In this document: positions 52,422 through 60,826 of the stretch, in pieces
Numbering within the stretch: position 1 is the first letter of the stretch
How the letters are laid out: each line of letters opens with the position of its first letter
Program-made: the position numbers and the translations under genes
NCBI GenBank assembly: GCA_945925985.1
Contig: CAMELV010000008.1
Span: forward strand, 1 to 64,000
Length of the DNA stretch: 64,000 bases
Direction of reading: 5' to 3'
Origin: Comamonas sp. lk
GTDB lineage: Bacteria > Pseudomonadota > Gammaproteobacteria > Burkholderiales > Burkholderiaceae_C
Notes under the pieces: model-generated
Database searches by the model: none
Seen by the model: only the letters and a program-made list of their open reading frames with translations
What the model was told of the DNA's origin: nothing

Positions 52422-53633
52422 ATGAAAACCCCGAATGCAGAACGACGCCACAGACTTTGGAAGGCTGCTGCCGTAGTGGCCCTTGTTGCTGGCGCGGTAC
52501 TGTCTGCGACGCTCACTCAAGCCCAGCCCAAGCCGCCAATCGTGATCGGCATGCTGGAGGATACCTCCGGCGGGGCATCCTTTTATTCACAGCTTACGGC
52601 CAATGCTGTCAAGGTGGCGGTGGAAGAGACCAATGCCAAGGGGGGCATCCTCGGCCGACAGATCAAACTAATAGGGGAGAGCGACGGCAACAACCCTAGC
52701 CAGGCGCCGGCGCTCGTAAGCCGGATGATCCAGAACGGTGCCAAGGTGATCCTGCTTAACTCAGGTTCAGCGTCGGCTGTGGCCTCCAAGAAGACCCTCC
52801 TCGACCAGAAGGTGCCGGGCATAGCCTCGACCAACATCGACACGCGCATCGGCAGTCCGCCCGACCACGATTATTCCTTCATGCTTCCCAACCCGATCAC
52901 CGATATTGGCACCATCTATGCGGCAGCATTTCAGAAGATGGGGCTCAAGACGCTGGCCGTGATCTCTGACGACAGCCCGACCATTGCCGGCATCAACGGG
53001 CTGCTGCTACCCAAGATCCAGGCGGCAGGCGTGACTCTGGTGGCACAGGAGAAGGCGCCACTGGACGCCAACGACGTCACGGCGCAGATCCTGCGCCTCA
53101 AAGAGAAAAATCCAGACGCCGTGCTCGTTAGCTCCTTGGGCGGCCAACTGGAAGTACTTTTCGAAAATACGCTGTACCAGCAGATGCGCAGGACACCGCG
53201 CTTTTCACTTGCCTCGATCGGTAATCAGCCGGCTACATGGGCGCTCGCGCAGCCGAATGCGCTTGATGGCCTGGTCTACGTGGCCTCTGTGGCGAGCGAC
53301 AATCCACGATCGGCAGCCCTCACCCAACTACTTTCTGCTAAGCTCGGCAGTAAGTTTAAGGCACTCACTGCCTACGAGGCGCAGGGCTACGATGCATTCC
53401 AGATCGTCAAGCTAGCGATCGAAAAGGCGGGTGTCGACGATCCGGTTCTCATCAAGGCCGCGATAGAAAAAATTAGCGGCTTCAAGCCGAGTTTCGGTTC
53501 TGCGAATTTCACCGTTAGTTTCTCGCCGACCAAGCATATCGGCACCGACGGTTTGTGTGGCCTAGTGCTGATGCAGTTCAAGGGCAATAAACCCGAGGCA
53601 CCCTGGAACACCTACCAGGCCAAGTGCGACTGA
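52422..53633 (+). CDS. Branched-chain-type ABC transporter substrate-binding protein (LivJ-like)
   Basis: 403 aa from ATG 52422, preceded by AAGGAGA. The frame upstream overlaps the ligase end. A signal peptide runs to about residue 36 (AAAVVALVAGAVLSATLTQAQ). Mature IVIGMLEDTSGGASFYS, LIGESDGNNPSQAPALVSRM and PDHDYSFMLPNPITD follow the LivJ fold. Such receptors in aromatic degraders bind aryl or other carboxylates, so the substrate is probably not an amino acid. Confidence 0.93.
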   Translation: MKTPNAERRHRLWKAAAVVALVAGAVLSATLTQAQPKPPIVIGMLEDTSGGASFYSQLTANAVKVAVEETNAKGGILGRQIKLIGESDGNNPSQAPALVSRMIQNGAKVILLNSGSASAVASKKTLLDQKVPGIASTNIDTRIGSPPDHDYSFMLPNPITDIGTIYAAAFQKMGLKTLAVISDDSPTIAGINGLLLPKIQAAGVTLVAQEKAPLDANDVTAQILRLKEKNPDAVLVSSLGGQLEVLFENTLYQQMRRTPRFSLASIGNQPATWALAQPNALDGLVYVASVASDNPRSAALTQLLSAKLGSKFKALTAYEAQGYDAFQIVKLAIEKAGVDDPVLIKAAIEKISGFKPSFGSANFTVSFSPTKHIGTDGLCGLVLMQFKGNKPEAPWNTYQAKCD

Positions 53634-53655
53634 TCGCCGCGCGGCACGCCTCACC

Positions 53656-54531
53656 ATGCCGGCCCAACTGCTCGTGTCCATCGTCGAGATCGGCTGCTTC
53701 TTTGCGCTGATCGCCCTGAGCTACCTGATCGTGCTGTATGGTGCAGGCTTTTTCCACTTCGCACTCGGGCCCTATGCCATGTTCTCCGCGCTGGGCGCGG
53801 CGTACTTGCTGGCAGTTGAAGAGTGGCCGCTTTGGCTGGCCTGCATGTTGGGCGTCGCAGTCGCGACGCTGCTCTCAGTCCTGACCGAACTGCTTGTCGT
53901 ACGTCCGATCGAGAAGCGCGCTCGAGGGGAGGAACTGCCCAGTCTTATTGCCGTTGTGGCGGTGATGTTCGCGGTATCCCAACTCGGCGGATGGCTGTTC
54001 GGGCGCCGACCGTTGCCTGGCCGGCCCTGGATCGATTTCCACGAACCCATCGAGTGGGGCAGTGCGGTTATCAGCGGTCAGTCGGTGGCCACCCTGCTGG
54101 TGACGCTGGCGCTGTTCGGCGCGCTAGCAGCATGGCTGCGCTGGAGTCGCTACGGGCAGTGGCTGCGCGCCGTCGGAGAGAACCAGCAGGCGGCACGGAC
54201 GATGGGCTTTCCGGTTGCGCGGATCCGTTTGGTGGCGTTTGCCGTTGGCGGCCTGATCGCCGGCGTGGCCGGGCCCCTATTCTCGTCCAAGGCGGGGGTT
54301 AGCTTTGAATCTGGCCTGAGCTACTCGTTGTTTGGTTTTATCGCCCTTGTGATCGGAGGCACGGGCTCGGTTTGGGGCCCGCTTGCGGGAGGGCTGTTCC
54401 TCGCTGCGTTGCAGATCGCTGCGTCCTATTTGTTCGGCTCAGCGTCGCTCAATTACGCCACACTGCTGGCAGCGGTTCTGTTTTTCGCCTTCCGGCCCGA
54501 AGGGCTCTTCGCGCGCCGTGTGCGCCACTGA
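53656..54531 (+). CDS. ABC transporter permease (LivH-like)
   Basis: 291 aa with about eight hydrophobic helices. GSVWGPLAGGLFLAAL and LRAVGENQQAARTMG are family features. It follows the receptor gene by 22 bp and precedes the second permease by 12 bp. Confidence 0.93.
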   Translation: MPAQLLVSIVEIGCFFALIALSYLIVLYGAGFFHFALGPYAMFSALGAAYLLAVEEWPLWLACMLGVAVATLLSVLTELLVVRPIEKRARGEELPSLIAVVAVMFAVSQLGGWLFGRRPLPGRPWIDFHEPIEWGSAVISGQSVATLLVTLALFGALAAWLRWSRYGQWLRAVGENQQAARTMGFPVARIRLVAFAVGGLIAGVAGPLFSSKAGVSFESGLSYSLFGFIALVIGGTGSVWGPLAGGLFLAALQIAASYLFGSASLNYATLLAAVLFFAFRPEGLFARRVRH

Positions 54532-54543
54532 CAAGGCCAATAC

Positions 54544-55524
54544 ATGACCCGCACATCCTCCGGACTCCTAGAGGCCGTCGTCACGCTGATGATTGCGGTC
54601 GCGGCGATTGCATTGGTAATCGGCAACCCCTACCTCGAAGCCGTTGCGCTGCTGACCGCCACCTATGCCTTCATTTCGTTGGGCATGTACCTGCCGTTCA
54701 TCATGGGTGGCGCCCTCTCCATGGCCTACAACTCCTACCTCGGCGTGGGCGCTTATGCGATGGCACTGGTCGCTACCCGTACCGACTGGGACCTCGCCTG
54801 GTCGATACCTATCGGCGCAGTACTTGCGGCCGCGCTGGCAGTCGTACTGGGCATGGCTACGCGCCGGCTTTCGGGTTTCTATCTGGCTGCTGTCACGCTT
54901 TTGTTTGGTATCGCCTTCTCGACCTGGCTGGTTGACGCCGAGGCACTCACAGGCGGCTCGGCCGGCATCCAATCGTTGCGTTCGCCCAGCATTGGTGGGC
55001 AGCCCGTTAGCAACTCTGTGCTGGTGGCCGTCACAGTCCTCACGGTTTGGCTGGTCGGCTTGCTCCTGTCACGGTTGCGCAGTTCGCCCTTTGGCATTGT
55101 GGTCCGCACGCAGCGCCGTGCGGCCATCGCTGTCGAATCCGCAGGCGTGCATGTCAGCACGCTTTCGCTGGTCACGCTGGCTCTGGGCGCGATGGTTGCG
55201 GCGCTCGGCGGTAGCATGTTCGCTGTCGTTAATCATGCGGTGTTGCCCGAGTCTTTCGTGGTCGATCTCGTCTTCCTGACCATGTTCATGCCGCTGCTGG
55301 GTGGTCAGGATCGGCCCTGGGGCGCCATTTTGGGCGCGGTATTGGTAGTGACCTTCACTTTCCAGCTTACATTCTTCAAAAGCACCGGCTCGTTATTTTT
55401 TTCGCTGGCGGTACTGCTAGTTCTAGTGGCTGCGCCGCGTGGCATTCTGGGCTACGCATTGTTAGGCTGGGAGCGGCTTCGGGGTCGTAACGGCAGCAAT
55501 GGCGGTAGTGGGGTGCAGCGCTAA
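54544..55524 (+). CDS. ABC transporter permease (LivM-like)
   Basis: 326 aa, about nine hydrophobic helices. GAYAMALVAT near the N-terminus and GQDRPWGAILGAVLVV near the C-terminus match LivM. The stop TAATG overlaps the start of the first ATPase. Confidence 0.93.
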   Translation: MTRTSSGLLEAVVTLMIAVAAIALVIGNPYLEAVALLTATYAFISLGMYLPFIMGGALSMAYNSYLGVGAYAMALVATRTDWDLAWSIPIGAVLAAALAVVLGMATRRLSGFYLAAVTLLFGIAFSTWLVDAEALTGGSAGIQSLRSPSIGGQPVSNSVLVAVTVLTVWLVGLLLSRLRSSPFGIVVRTQRRAAIAVESAGVHVSTLSLVTLALGAMVAALGGSMFAVVNHAVLPESFVVDLVFLTMFMPLLGGQDRPWGAILGAVLVVTFTFQLTFFKSTGSLFFSLAVLLVLVAAPRGILGYALLGWERLRGRNGSNGGSGVQR

Positions 55525-56315
55525 TGTCTGACCCTATCCTGCACTGTCGCGAGGTCTCCAAGACCTATGGTGCAGTGCGCGCTGTGGACTCTGTCTCGCT
55601 AACGGTTCATGCTGGTGAGGTACTGGGGTTGGTAGGGCCCAATGGCGCGGGAAAGACTACTCTTGTGGATCTCATCGGTGGCGAGCAGCGCCCCGACACC
55701 GGAACCATTCACGCAGTCGGTCGACCGCTCACTGGTCCGCCCTCGCGCCGTGCGCGCTTCAACGGTATGGCGCGCACCTTCCAGCACCCACAGGTGGCGC
55801 TTGACATGACCGTACGTGAGAACATGATCGTGGGCTTGGCAGCGCGCTCCATGGGCTCGCTTGGGGGCATGCTGCGCCAACTTTTGCGCGGCATGGTCAG
55901 TGCCAGCGACCCCGGGCTTAACCTTGAGGTCGATCGCGTTGCGGCTGCGCTGGGCTTGGAGGCAATTGACCGCTACTGCATGGAACTCACGCTGGGCGAA
56001 CTTCGCCTTCTTGAGGTTGGGCGCGCGCTCCTCATGAAACCCGCGCTGATGCTGCTGGATGAGCCCTTTGCCGGCAGCGATGCGCGCGGCGTCAGCGGCA
56101 TCAGGTCGGCGATAGCCGAGATCCTCAAGAGCGGCTGCGGCGTGATCCTGGTCGACCACAATGTCGATATTGTGGCTTCGCTGGCGCACCGTATAGTGCT
56201 GCTTAACCTCGGCGCCAAGGTCTTCGACGGCAGCCCACGTGACTGCCTTGCCAGCCCCGAGATGCAGGCTGTCTACTTCGGCTCTGGCGATGGGCCTGCG
56301 GTAGGAGCTACATGA
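55524..56315 (+). CDS. ABC transporter ATP-binding protein (LivG-like)
   Basis: 263 aa. Walker A GPNGAGKTTLVDLIGG, signature ELTLGELRLLEVGRAL, Walker B MLLDEPFAGS. The signature is LTLGE where most have LSGG/LSYG. The start overlaps the LivM stop by one base. Confidence 0.94.
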   Translation: MSDPILHCREVSKTYGAVRAVDSVSLTVHAGEVLGLVGPNGAGKTTLVDLIGGEQRPDTGTIHAVGRPLTGPPSRRARFNGMARTFQHPQVALDMTVRENMIVGLAARSMGSLGGMLRQLLRGMVSASDPGLNLEVDRVAAALGLEAIDRYCMELTLGELRLLEVGRALLMKPALMLLDEPFAGSDARGVSGIRSAIAEILKSGCGVILVDHNVDIVASLAHRIVLLNLGAKVFDGSPRDCLASPEMQAVYFGSGDGPAVGAT

Positions 56316-57052
56316 CCAAAGTAAAGCTGAACCAGGACAATCGGCCAAGTACCCCGACGGGCCTGCAGGTTCGGGGGCTGACTGTTCGTTACGACAAGGC
56401 GCTAGCGCTCGACCGTGTTGACTTCGACGCCAGTCCCGGAGCCATCACTTTGCTGGTCGGTCCCAATGGCGCGGGCAAGAGCAGTTGCCTTAACGCCATT
56501 TATGGCGGCGTTGCATCCAGCGGGCAGGTGCTGCTCGATGGCGAGGACCTAGGCCGCATGAGCGCGATGCAGCGCGCGCGCCACGGTGTGGCGCTGGTCC
56601 CGCAGGGGCGACAGCTCTTCATGCGTATGTCAGTCCGCGAAAACCTAGAGGTCATGGCCCAGTTACTGGGTGCTGGCGTGGCAGACATCGACGCCGGACT
56701 TGACCGATTCCCGATTTTGCGCGAGCGCGCGCAGCAACTGGCTGGTGTGCTCAGCGGTGGTGAACAGCAGATGCTTGCGGTGAGCCGCGCACTCATGGGC
56801 AGGCCGCGCGTGCTGCTACTCGACGAGATGGTGACCGGTCTTGCTCCACTGGTCGTACGCCAGCTCGTCGATACCGCAGTACGGCTAGCAAGCGAGGGTG
56901 TCACGGTGGTGATTGCCGAGCCCGCGATCGGCGCAGTGCGCGAGCGCGTGCAGCAGGGCTTCGTGATGCTGCGCGGGGTCATCGTTGGGCGCGCCGTGGG
57001 GGGCGCGGCCCTGGATGTCGAGTATCAGCGTCGCATGGGCGTTGCGGCTTAG
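56312..57052 (+). CDS. ABC transporter ATP-binding protein (LivF-like)
   Basis: 246 aa. Walker A GPNGAGKSSCLNAIYGG, signature VLSGGEQQMLAVSRALMG, Walker B VLLLDEMVTGLAP. It overlaps the LivG stop by four bases. It ends the importer cluster at 57052; an 8-bp perfect hairpin (57074-57095) lies between it and the convergent gene. Confidence 0.94.
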   Translation: MTKVKLNQDNRPSTPTGLQVRGLTVRYDKALALDRVDFDASPGAITLLVGPNGAGKSSCLNAIYGGVASSGQVLLDGEDLGRMSAMQRARHGVALVPQGRQLFMRMSVRENLEVMAQLLGAGVADIDAGLDRFPILRERAQQLAGVLSGGEQQMLAVSRALMGRPRVLLLDEMVTGLAPLVVRQLVDTAVRLASEGVTVVIAEPAIGAVRERVQQGFVMLRGVIVGRAVGGAALDVEYQRRMGVAA

Positions 57053-57073
57053 ACCTTCGACGGAGCCTGTCTT

Positions 57074-57095
57074 GTCTAGCCTTGCCCGGCTAGAC
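57074..57095. terminator. Hairpin at convergent gene ends (possible terminator)
   Basis: GTCTAGCC / GGCTAGAC, 6-nt loop. There is no U-tract, and the arms reach into the 3' end of the minus-strand dehydrogenase gene. Confidence 0.35.
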
Positions 57096-57975
57096 GGCGC
57101 CACTGTGACTCGATGTCAGCAACGAGGGTGGCATCCAACGACGACTTGACAGCATCCAGCATGGGCAATTGGAGGCGGTGCTCATGAGCTAGCGCCTGAG
57201 CAAGCGCCAGGTCCTTGCGACAGACTTCTAGCAGCGCCTGCAGGCTCTTCGGGCTGGCGCTGTTTAGCCGGTAGAGCTCGCGGTGTGCTTTCGGGTCGCG
57301 TGTTCCGAGGTTGCGGCCCGAGCTCTGCTCCATCACGCCGGCCACCCATTCCGGGTCCAGTCCGAGCTCTTGTGCCAGCCGCGAGGCCTCAGTCATGAGA
57401 AACATGTTGGCAACGCCCATGATGTTGTTGACGATTTTCACGGCGGCGCCACTGCCTGTCGGACCGCAATGCACGATACGGTTACTGAGCAATGCCAGCA
57501 CCGGCTGCGCGGTGTCGAGGTCTTCCCGCGCCCCGCCTGCCATGATAGTCAGGGTGCCCTGAGCCGCCGATACTTGGCCTCCACTGACTGGCGCGTCGAG
57601 CACGCGCACGCCCACTGCTGCGCCGGCCGCGGAGACATCGCGCACGGTGGCTGGAAGCACTGAGCTCATCAGTAGCAACAAAGGTGCATGCGCGCGATCG
57701 ACGTGATGCAGCAGGCCGTCAGAACCGAAAACGACCGAACGCACTTGGTCGTCGGTGGCCACCATGACGATTACAAGCGCCGCAGTGGTGCAGTCGGCGA
57801 CGCGCTGTGTGGTGTGGACGCCAAGCGACTGCAGAGACCTGAGCGCGTCGGCGCGCAGGTCGCAGACGGTCAATGCGACGCCGCTTCGTGCCAGTCGCGC
57901 TGCCATCGGGCCACCAATGCCGCCGGCACCAATGAAGGCAACCGTTGGTAGAGCTGCGGTTATGGATGATTGCAT
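57076..57975 (-). CDS. 3-hydroxyisobutyrate dehydrogenase-like NAD(P)-dependent oxidoreductase
   Basis: 299 aa from ATG 57975 with AAGGAG six bases upstream; the five-residue longer frame starts inside that site. Rossmann FIGAGGIGGPMAARL, the substrate-binding DAPVSGGQVSAAQGTLTI and the catalytic Lys in GPTGSGAAVKIVNNIMG are clear. It oxidises a beta-hydroxy acid or its thioester. Divergent from the atypical SDR gene at 58115. Confidence 0.92.
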   Translation of the reverse strand: MQSSITAALPTVAFIGAGGIGGPMAARLARSGVALTVCDLRADALRSLQSLGVHTTQRVADCTTAALVIVMVATDDQVRSVVFGSDGLLHHVDRAHAPLLLLMSSVLPATVRDVSAAGAAVGVRVLDAPVSGGQVSAAQGTLTIMAGGAREDLDTAQPVLALLSNRIVHCGPTGSGAAVKIVNNIMGVANMFLMTEASRLAQELGLDPEWVAGVMEQSSGRNLGTRDPKAHRELYRLNSASPKSLQALLEVCRKDLALAQALAHEHRLQLPMLDAVKSSLDATLVADIESQWRRLAGQG

Positions 57976-58046
57976 GCTGAGCTCCTTCATTTTTTATTCC
58001 GGATTGCTGCCGGTATCCGAGGAAGCCATAGCGCTCGGCGTGGGGC

Positions 58047-58064
58047 ATCGTCCATTGGGACGAT
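58047..58064. promoter_or_regulatory. Inverted repeat in the divergent promoter region (possible operator)
   Basis: ATCGTCC-ATT-GGGACGAT, about 50 bp before the ATG at 58115. Position is between the hydroxyisobutyrate-type gene and the epimerase-like gene. Confidence 0.35.
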
Positions 58065-58114
58065 ACAGGCCGCGGCATACCCGCCTACGATGCAACCTGA
58101 AAAAGGGGACACGC

Positions 58115-59011
58115 ATGAAGGTACTCGTCGTCGGCGGAACCGGCATGATTGGCAGCAACCTTGCTCACTGGCTTTCGGCACAAGGCGCGGTCGTCACCCT
58201 TGGAGCGCGCCAGTCACCTGCGTCAGGCACAGCGATGGCACGCCACCCGATACTGCTTGGCGACTACACGCAAGGCGGATTTACCGAGCGCGAGTTGGCG
58301 CGCTTTGATGCGATCGTGTTTAGCGCAGGCAATGACATTCGCCACATCGGTGCAGACGACGACGCTACAACATTCTGGCGTGCCACTCAGACCGAGGGGG
58401 TGCCGGCCTTTGTGGCGCGGGCGCGTCAGGCTGGAGTTCAGCGCCTGGTGCAGGTCGGCAGTTACTACCATCAGGTTATTCCCGAACTAATCGACAGCAA
58501 TGCCTATGTGCGCGCGCGCGCCGAAGCAGACCGGAAATCCCGCGCGCTGGCAGTCCCCGGATTTAATGTGTGTACGCTCAATCCGCCCTCGATCGTCGGA
58601 GTGCCGCCTGGCATCGCCACGCGTCGCTATGAGAAACTAGTAGCCTATGCTCGCGGCCAGCTAAATATTCCATACTATGCCCCATTGGGTGGCACCAACT
58701 ATATGTCGGTGCGCTCGCTGTGTGAGGCCGTCTGGGGAGCACTGCAACGGGCGGCGAGCGCCAAGGCCTACTTGGTGGGTGACGAGAACCTTAGCTTTCG
58801 GGATTTCTTTCAGCTGTTTTTCGACGCCGTAGGGAACCCGCATCAGCTTGAGGCACGCGACGAGGATCATCCCCTGCAGCCGGTGGCCTTTGTCGTGCCG
58901 GGCCGCAACAGTGTGCTCGCCTACGAGCCGGACGCTGGCGAGCTTGACTTGCTGGCCTATCGACGCCACGACGTACGAAACGCAGTGGAGGCGGTGCTGC
59001 GGGTCTACTAG
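58115..59011 (+). CDS. NAD-dependent epimerase/dehydratase family protein (atypical)
   Basis: 298 aa from ATG 58115 (MKVLVVGGTGMIGSNLAHWL). The glycine-rich NAD motif VVGGTGMIGS is clear, but the catalytic Tyr-x-x-x-Lys is not in the usual place; SYYHQVIPELIDSNAYVRARAEADR has a Tyr in a NAYVRARAE context where an epimerase has YxxxK. The rest (NPPSIVGVP) is normal for the fold. Substrate is unknown. Encoded in the same run as the SDR genes. Confidence 0.85.
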   Translation: MKVLVVGGTGMIGSNLAHWLSAQGAVVTLGARQSPASGTAMARHPILLGDYTQGGFTERELARFDAIVFSAGNDIRHIGADDDATTFWRATQTEGVPAFVARARQAGVQRLVQVGSYYHQVIPELIDSNAYVRARAEADRKSRALAVPGFNVCTLNPPSIVGVPPGIATRRYEKLVAYARGQLNIPYYAPLGGTNYMSVRSLCEAVWGALQRAASAKAYLVGDENLSFRDFFQLFFDAVGNPHQLEARDEDHPLQPVAFVVPGRNSVLAYEPDAGELDLLAYRRHDVRNAVEAVLRVY

Positions 59012-59093
59012 CCTGCATACGCAACGCTGTTAGATGACGGCGGCGCGCGCCGTGGGTCCCGACCCTTCAAAGACTATGACACAAGGAGAACTA

Positions 59094-59867
59094 ATGTCCG
59101 AAGTGATTTTCCCAGCCGGTGCCGCGCTGGTTATCGGGGGCAGCGGCGGGATTGGCTCAAGCATCTGCCGCGAGTTTGCCCGCGCCGGCAGCGGTGTCGC
59201 CCTGACCTACTTGTCGCGTGCCCAAGAGGCCGGCCAGATCGCCGGTGAAGTTCGTGCACTCGGCCGGTCGGCCAGTGTGCACCAGCTCGATGCCGGGGAT
59301 GTCAGTGCCCTGCAGGCCGTGGTCGCTGCTGCTGCTAAAACCCACGGCAGGATCCACACGCTGGTCTTTAGTGCCGCCGCAGTGACTGAACAGGTCTATG
59401 TCTCGGGGATCTCGCCTGGGCAATGGCAGCGGGCCCTGAACGAAGAGGTTTCTGGCTTCTTCCATGCCGTGCAGGCGATGGTACCGCGCTTTCGTGAATG
59501 GGGTGGCGGCTCGTTTGTGCATATCGGCTCGGCTGGCGAGGTGGTTTGGCCGGCCCGCGATGGCCTGTCGGTCATTCCTAAGGCCGCCAACGAAGCCGTG
59601 GTTCGCGGTGTCGCCCGCGAGGAGGGGCGCTACAACATCCGCGCCAATTCAGTGCTGGTGGGTGTCATTGACGCCGGCATGCACCTGGAGTTGAAGCGGC
59701 GCGGCGTGCTGGATGAGCAATGGACGAAGAATACCCTGAACGCCGTGCCTCTGAGGCGCATCGGCAAGGCTGTCGACATTGCGCACGCGGCAGTGTTTCT
59801 GGCCTCGGATCGGGCAAACTACGTGACCGGGCAGCAGATCGCAGTTGCTGGCGGGTTTGGCGTGTGA
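59094..59867 (+). CDS. SDR-family protein lacking the catalytic tyrosine
   Basis: 257 aa from ATG 59094 with AAGGAGAA upstream. The N-terminal VIGGSGGIGSSICREF and the Ser in HIGSAGEV are kept. Where YxxxK is expected the protein reads LSVIPKAANEAV: the Lys stays, and Ser occupies the Tyr place. The rest (RANSVLVGVIDAGM, ANYVTGQQIAVAGGFGV) is like other SDRs. It could be an inactive partner or use another residue. Follows the epimerase gene. Confidence 0.88.
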   Translation: MSEVIFPAGAALVIGGSGGIGSSICREFARAGSGVALTYLSRAQEAGQIAGEVRALGRSASVHQLDAGDVSALQAVVAAAAKTHGRIHTLVFSAAAVTEQVYVSGISPGQWQRALNEEVSGFFHAVQAMVPRFREWGGGSFVHIGSAGEVVWPARDGLSVIPKAANEAVVRGVAREEGRYNIRANSVLVGVIDAGMHLELKRRGVLDEQWTKNTLNAVPLRRIGKAVDIAHAAVFLASDRANYVTGQQIAVAGGFGV

Positions 59868-59910
59868 GGGCCCTGGCAGCGGCTTACAAAACAGCGGGAG
59901 AACCTGTGAT

Positions 59911-60690
59911 ATGACGGACATCAAAGAATTTTCGGGCAAGGTGGTGCTCGTCACTGGGGGCGGCAGAGGCGTCGGACGCGGCATTGCGGAATGTTTTTTG
60001 GACGCGGGCGCAACTGTTGTCATTTGCGGGCGCACCACGCCTGAGATATTGCCCGAGGTGGCAGGCAAGCGCGCGGTATTCCAAATCTGTGATGTAGGTG
60101 ACCACGAGGCCACGGCTGCGCTGGTCGCCCGAGTCGTCGCGGACCATGGTCGTCTGGATGTACTGGTCAACAATGCCGGTGGCTCCCCATTTGTGTATGC
60201 AGCCAGCGGCTCGCCCCGGTTTCACCAGTCTATCCTGCGCTTGAATCTGGTCGCGCCATATATCCTGGCAATCCAGGCCAATGCCGTGATGCAGCAGCAG
60301 GAGCAAGGGGGCGTGATCGAGTTCATAGGAAGCATTGCTGCCACCCGTCCCCAACCCGGTACCGCGACCTATGGCGCAGCCAAGGCCGCCGTGCTGAGCC
60401 TGACCACCTCACTTGCGATCGAATGGGCGCCCAAGGTGCGGGTGGTGTCGGTCAGTCCGGGGCTGGTGGAAACTGAGCAATCAGCGTTGCATTATGGTGA
60501 CGCTGCAAGCATTGCCGCGGTGGGGCGGATCATCCCCTTGCAGCGGTTAGCAAAACCCCGTGATATCGGCGACAGTTGTGTATTCTTGGCCAGTTCGCGC
60601 GCCTGTCATGTCAGCGGCAGCGACCTATTGGTGCATGGCGGCGGTGAACGACCCCGATTCCTGGACGAGTCCAAGGTGAATAAGACATGA
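59911..60690 (+). CDS. Short-chain dehydrogenase/reductase (SDR)
   Basis: 259 aa from ATG 59911. VLVTGGGRGVGRGIAECF, NNAGGSPFVY, FIGSIAATRPQPGTATYGAAKAAV with intact YxxxK, and VSPGLVETEQ. Classical SDR dehydrogenase of an unknown hydroxy intermediate. 43 bp after the previous SDR gene. Confidence 0.92.
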   Translation: MTDIKEFSGKVVLVTGGGRGVGRGIAECFLDAGATVVICGRTTPEILPEVAGKRAVFQICDVGDHEATAALVARVVADHGRLDVLVNNAGGSPFVYAASGSPRFHQSILRLNLVAPYILAIQANAVMQQQEQGGVIEFIGSIAATRPQPGTATYGAAKAAVLSLTTSLAIEWAPKVRVVSVSPGLVETEQSALHYGDAASIAAVGRIIPLQRLAKPRDIGDSCVFLASSRACHVSGSDLLVHGGGERPRFLDESKVNKT

Positions 60691-60764
60691 TCAGGGTTTA
60701 GCCCAAGTACTCGGCCCGGCTAGCGGGCGCACAATGGTATGTACCTCAGGACATGCTGGATTTG

Positions 60765-60801
60765 TCGGTCAGGGACATAGCACGCTTTGCTTCCTGACCG
60801 A
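60765..60801 (+). promoter_or_regulatory. Long inverted repeat upstream of the LuxR-type gene (candidate operator)
   Basis: TCGGTCAGG (60765-60773) and CCTGACCGA (60793-60801), perfect 9-bp arms with a 19-bp spacer, 25 bp before the ATG at 60827. There is no U-tract, so a regulatory role is more likely than termination. Confidence 0.5.
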
Positions 60802-60826
60802 GCATGGCGACCAATGGAGAAATTAA

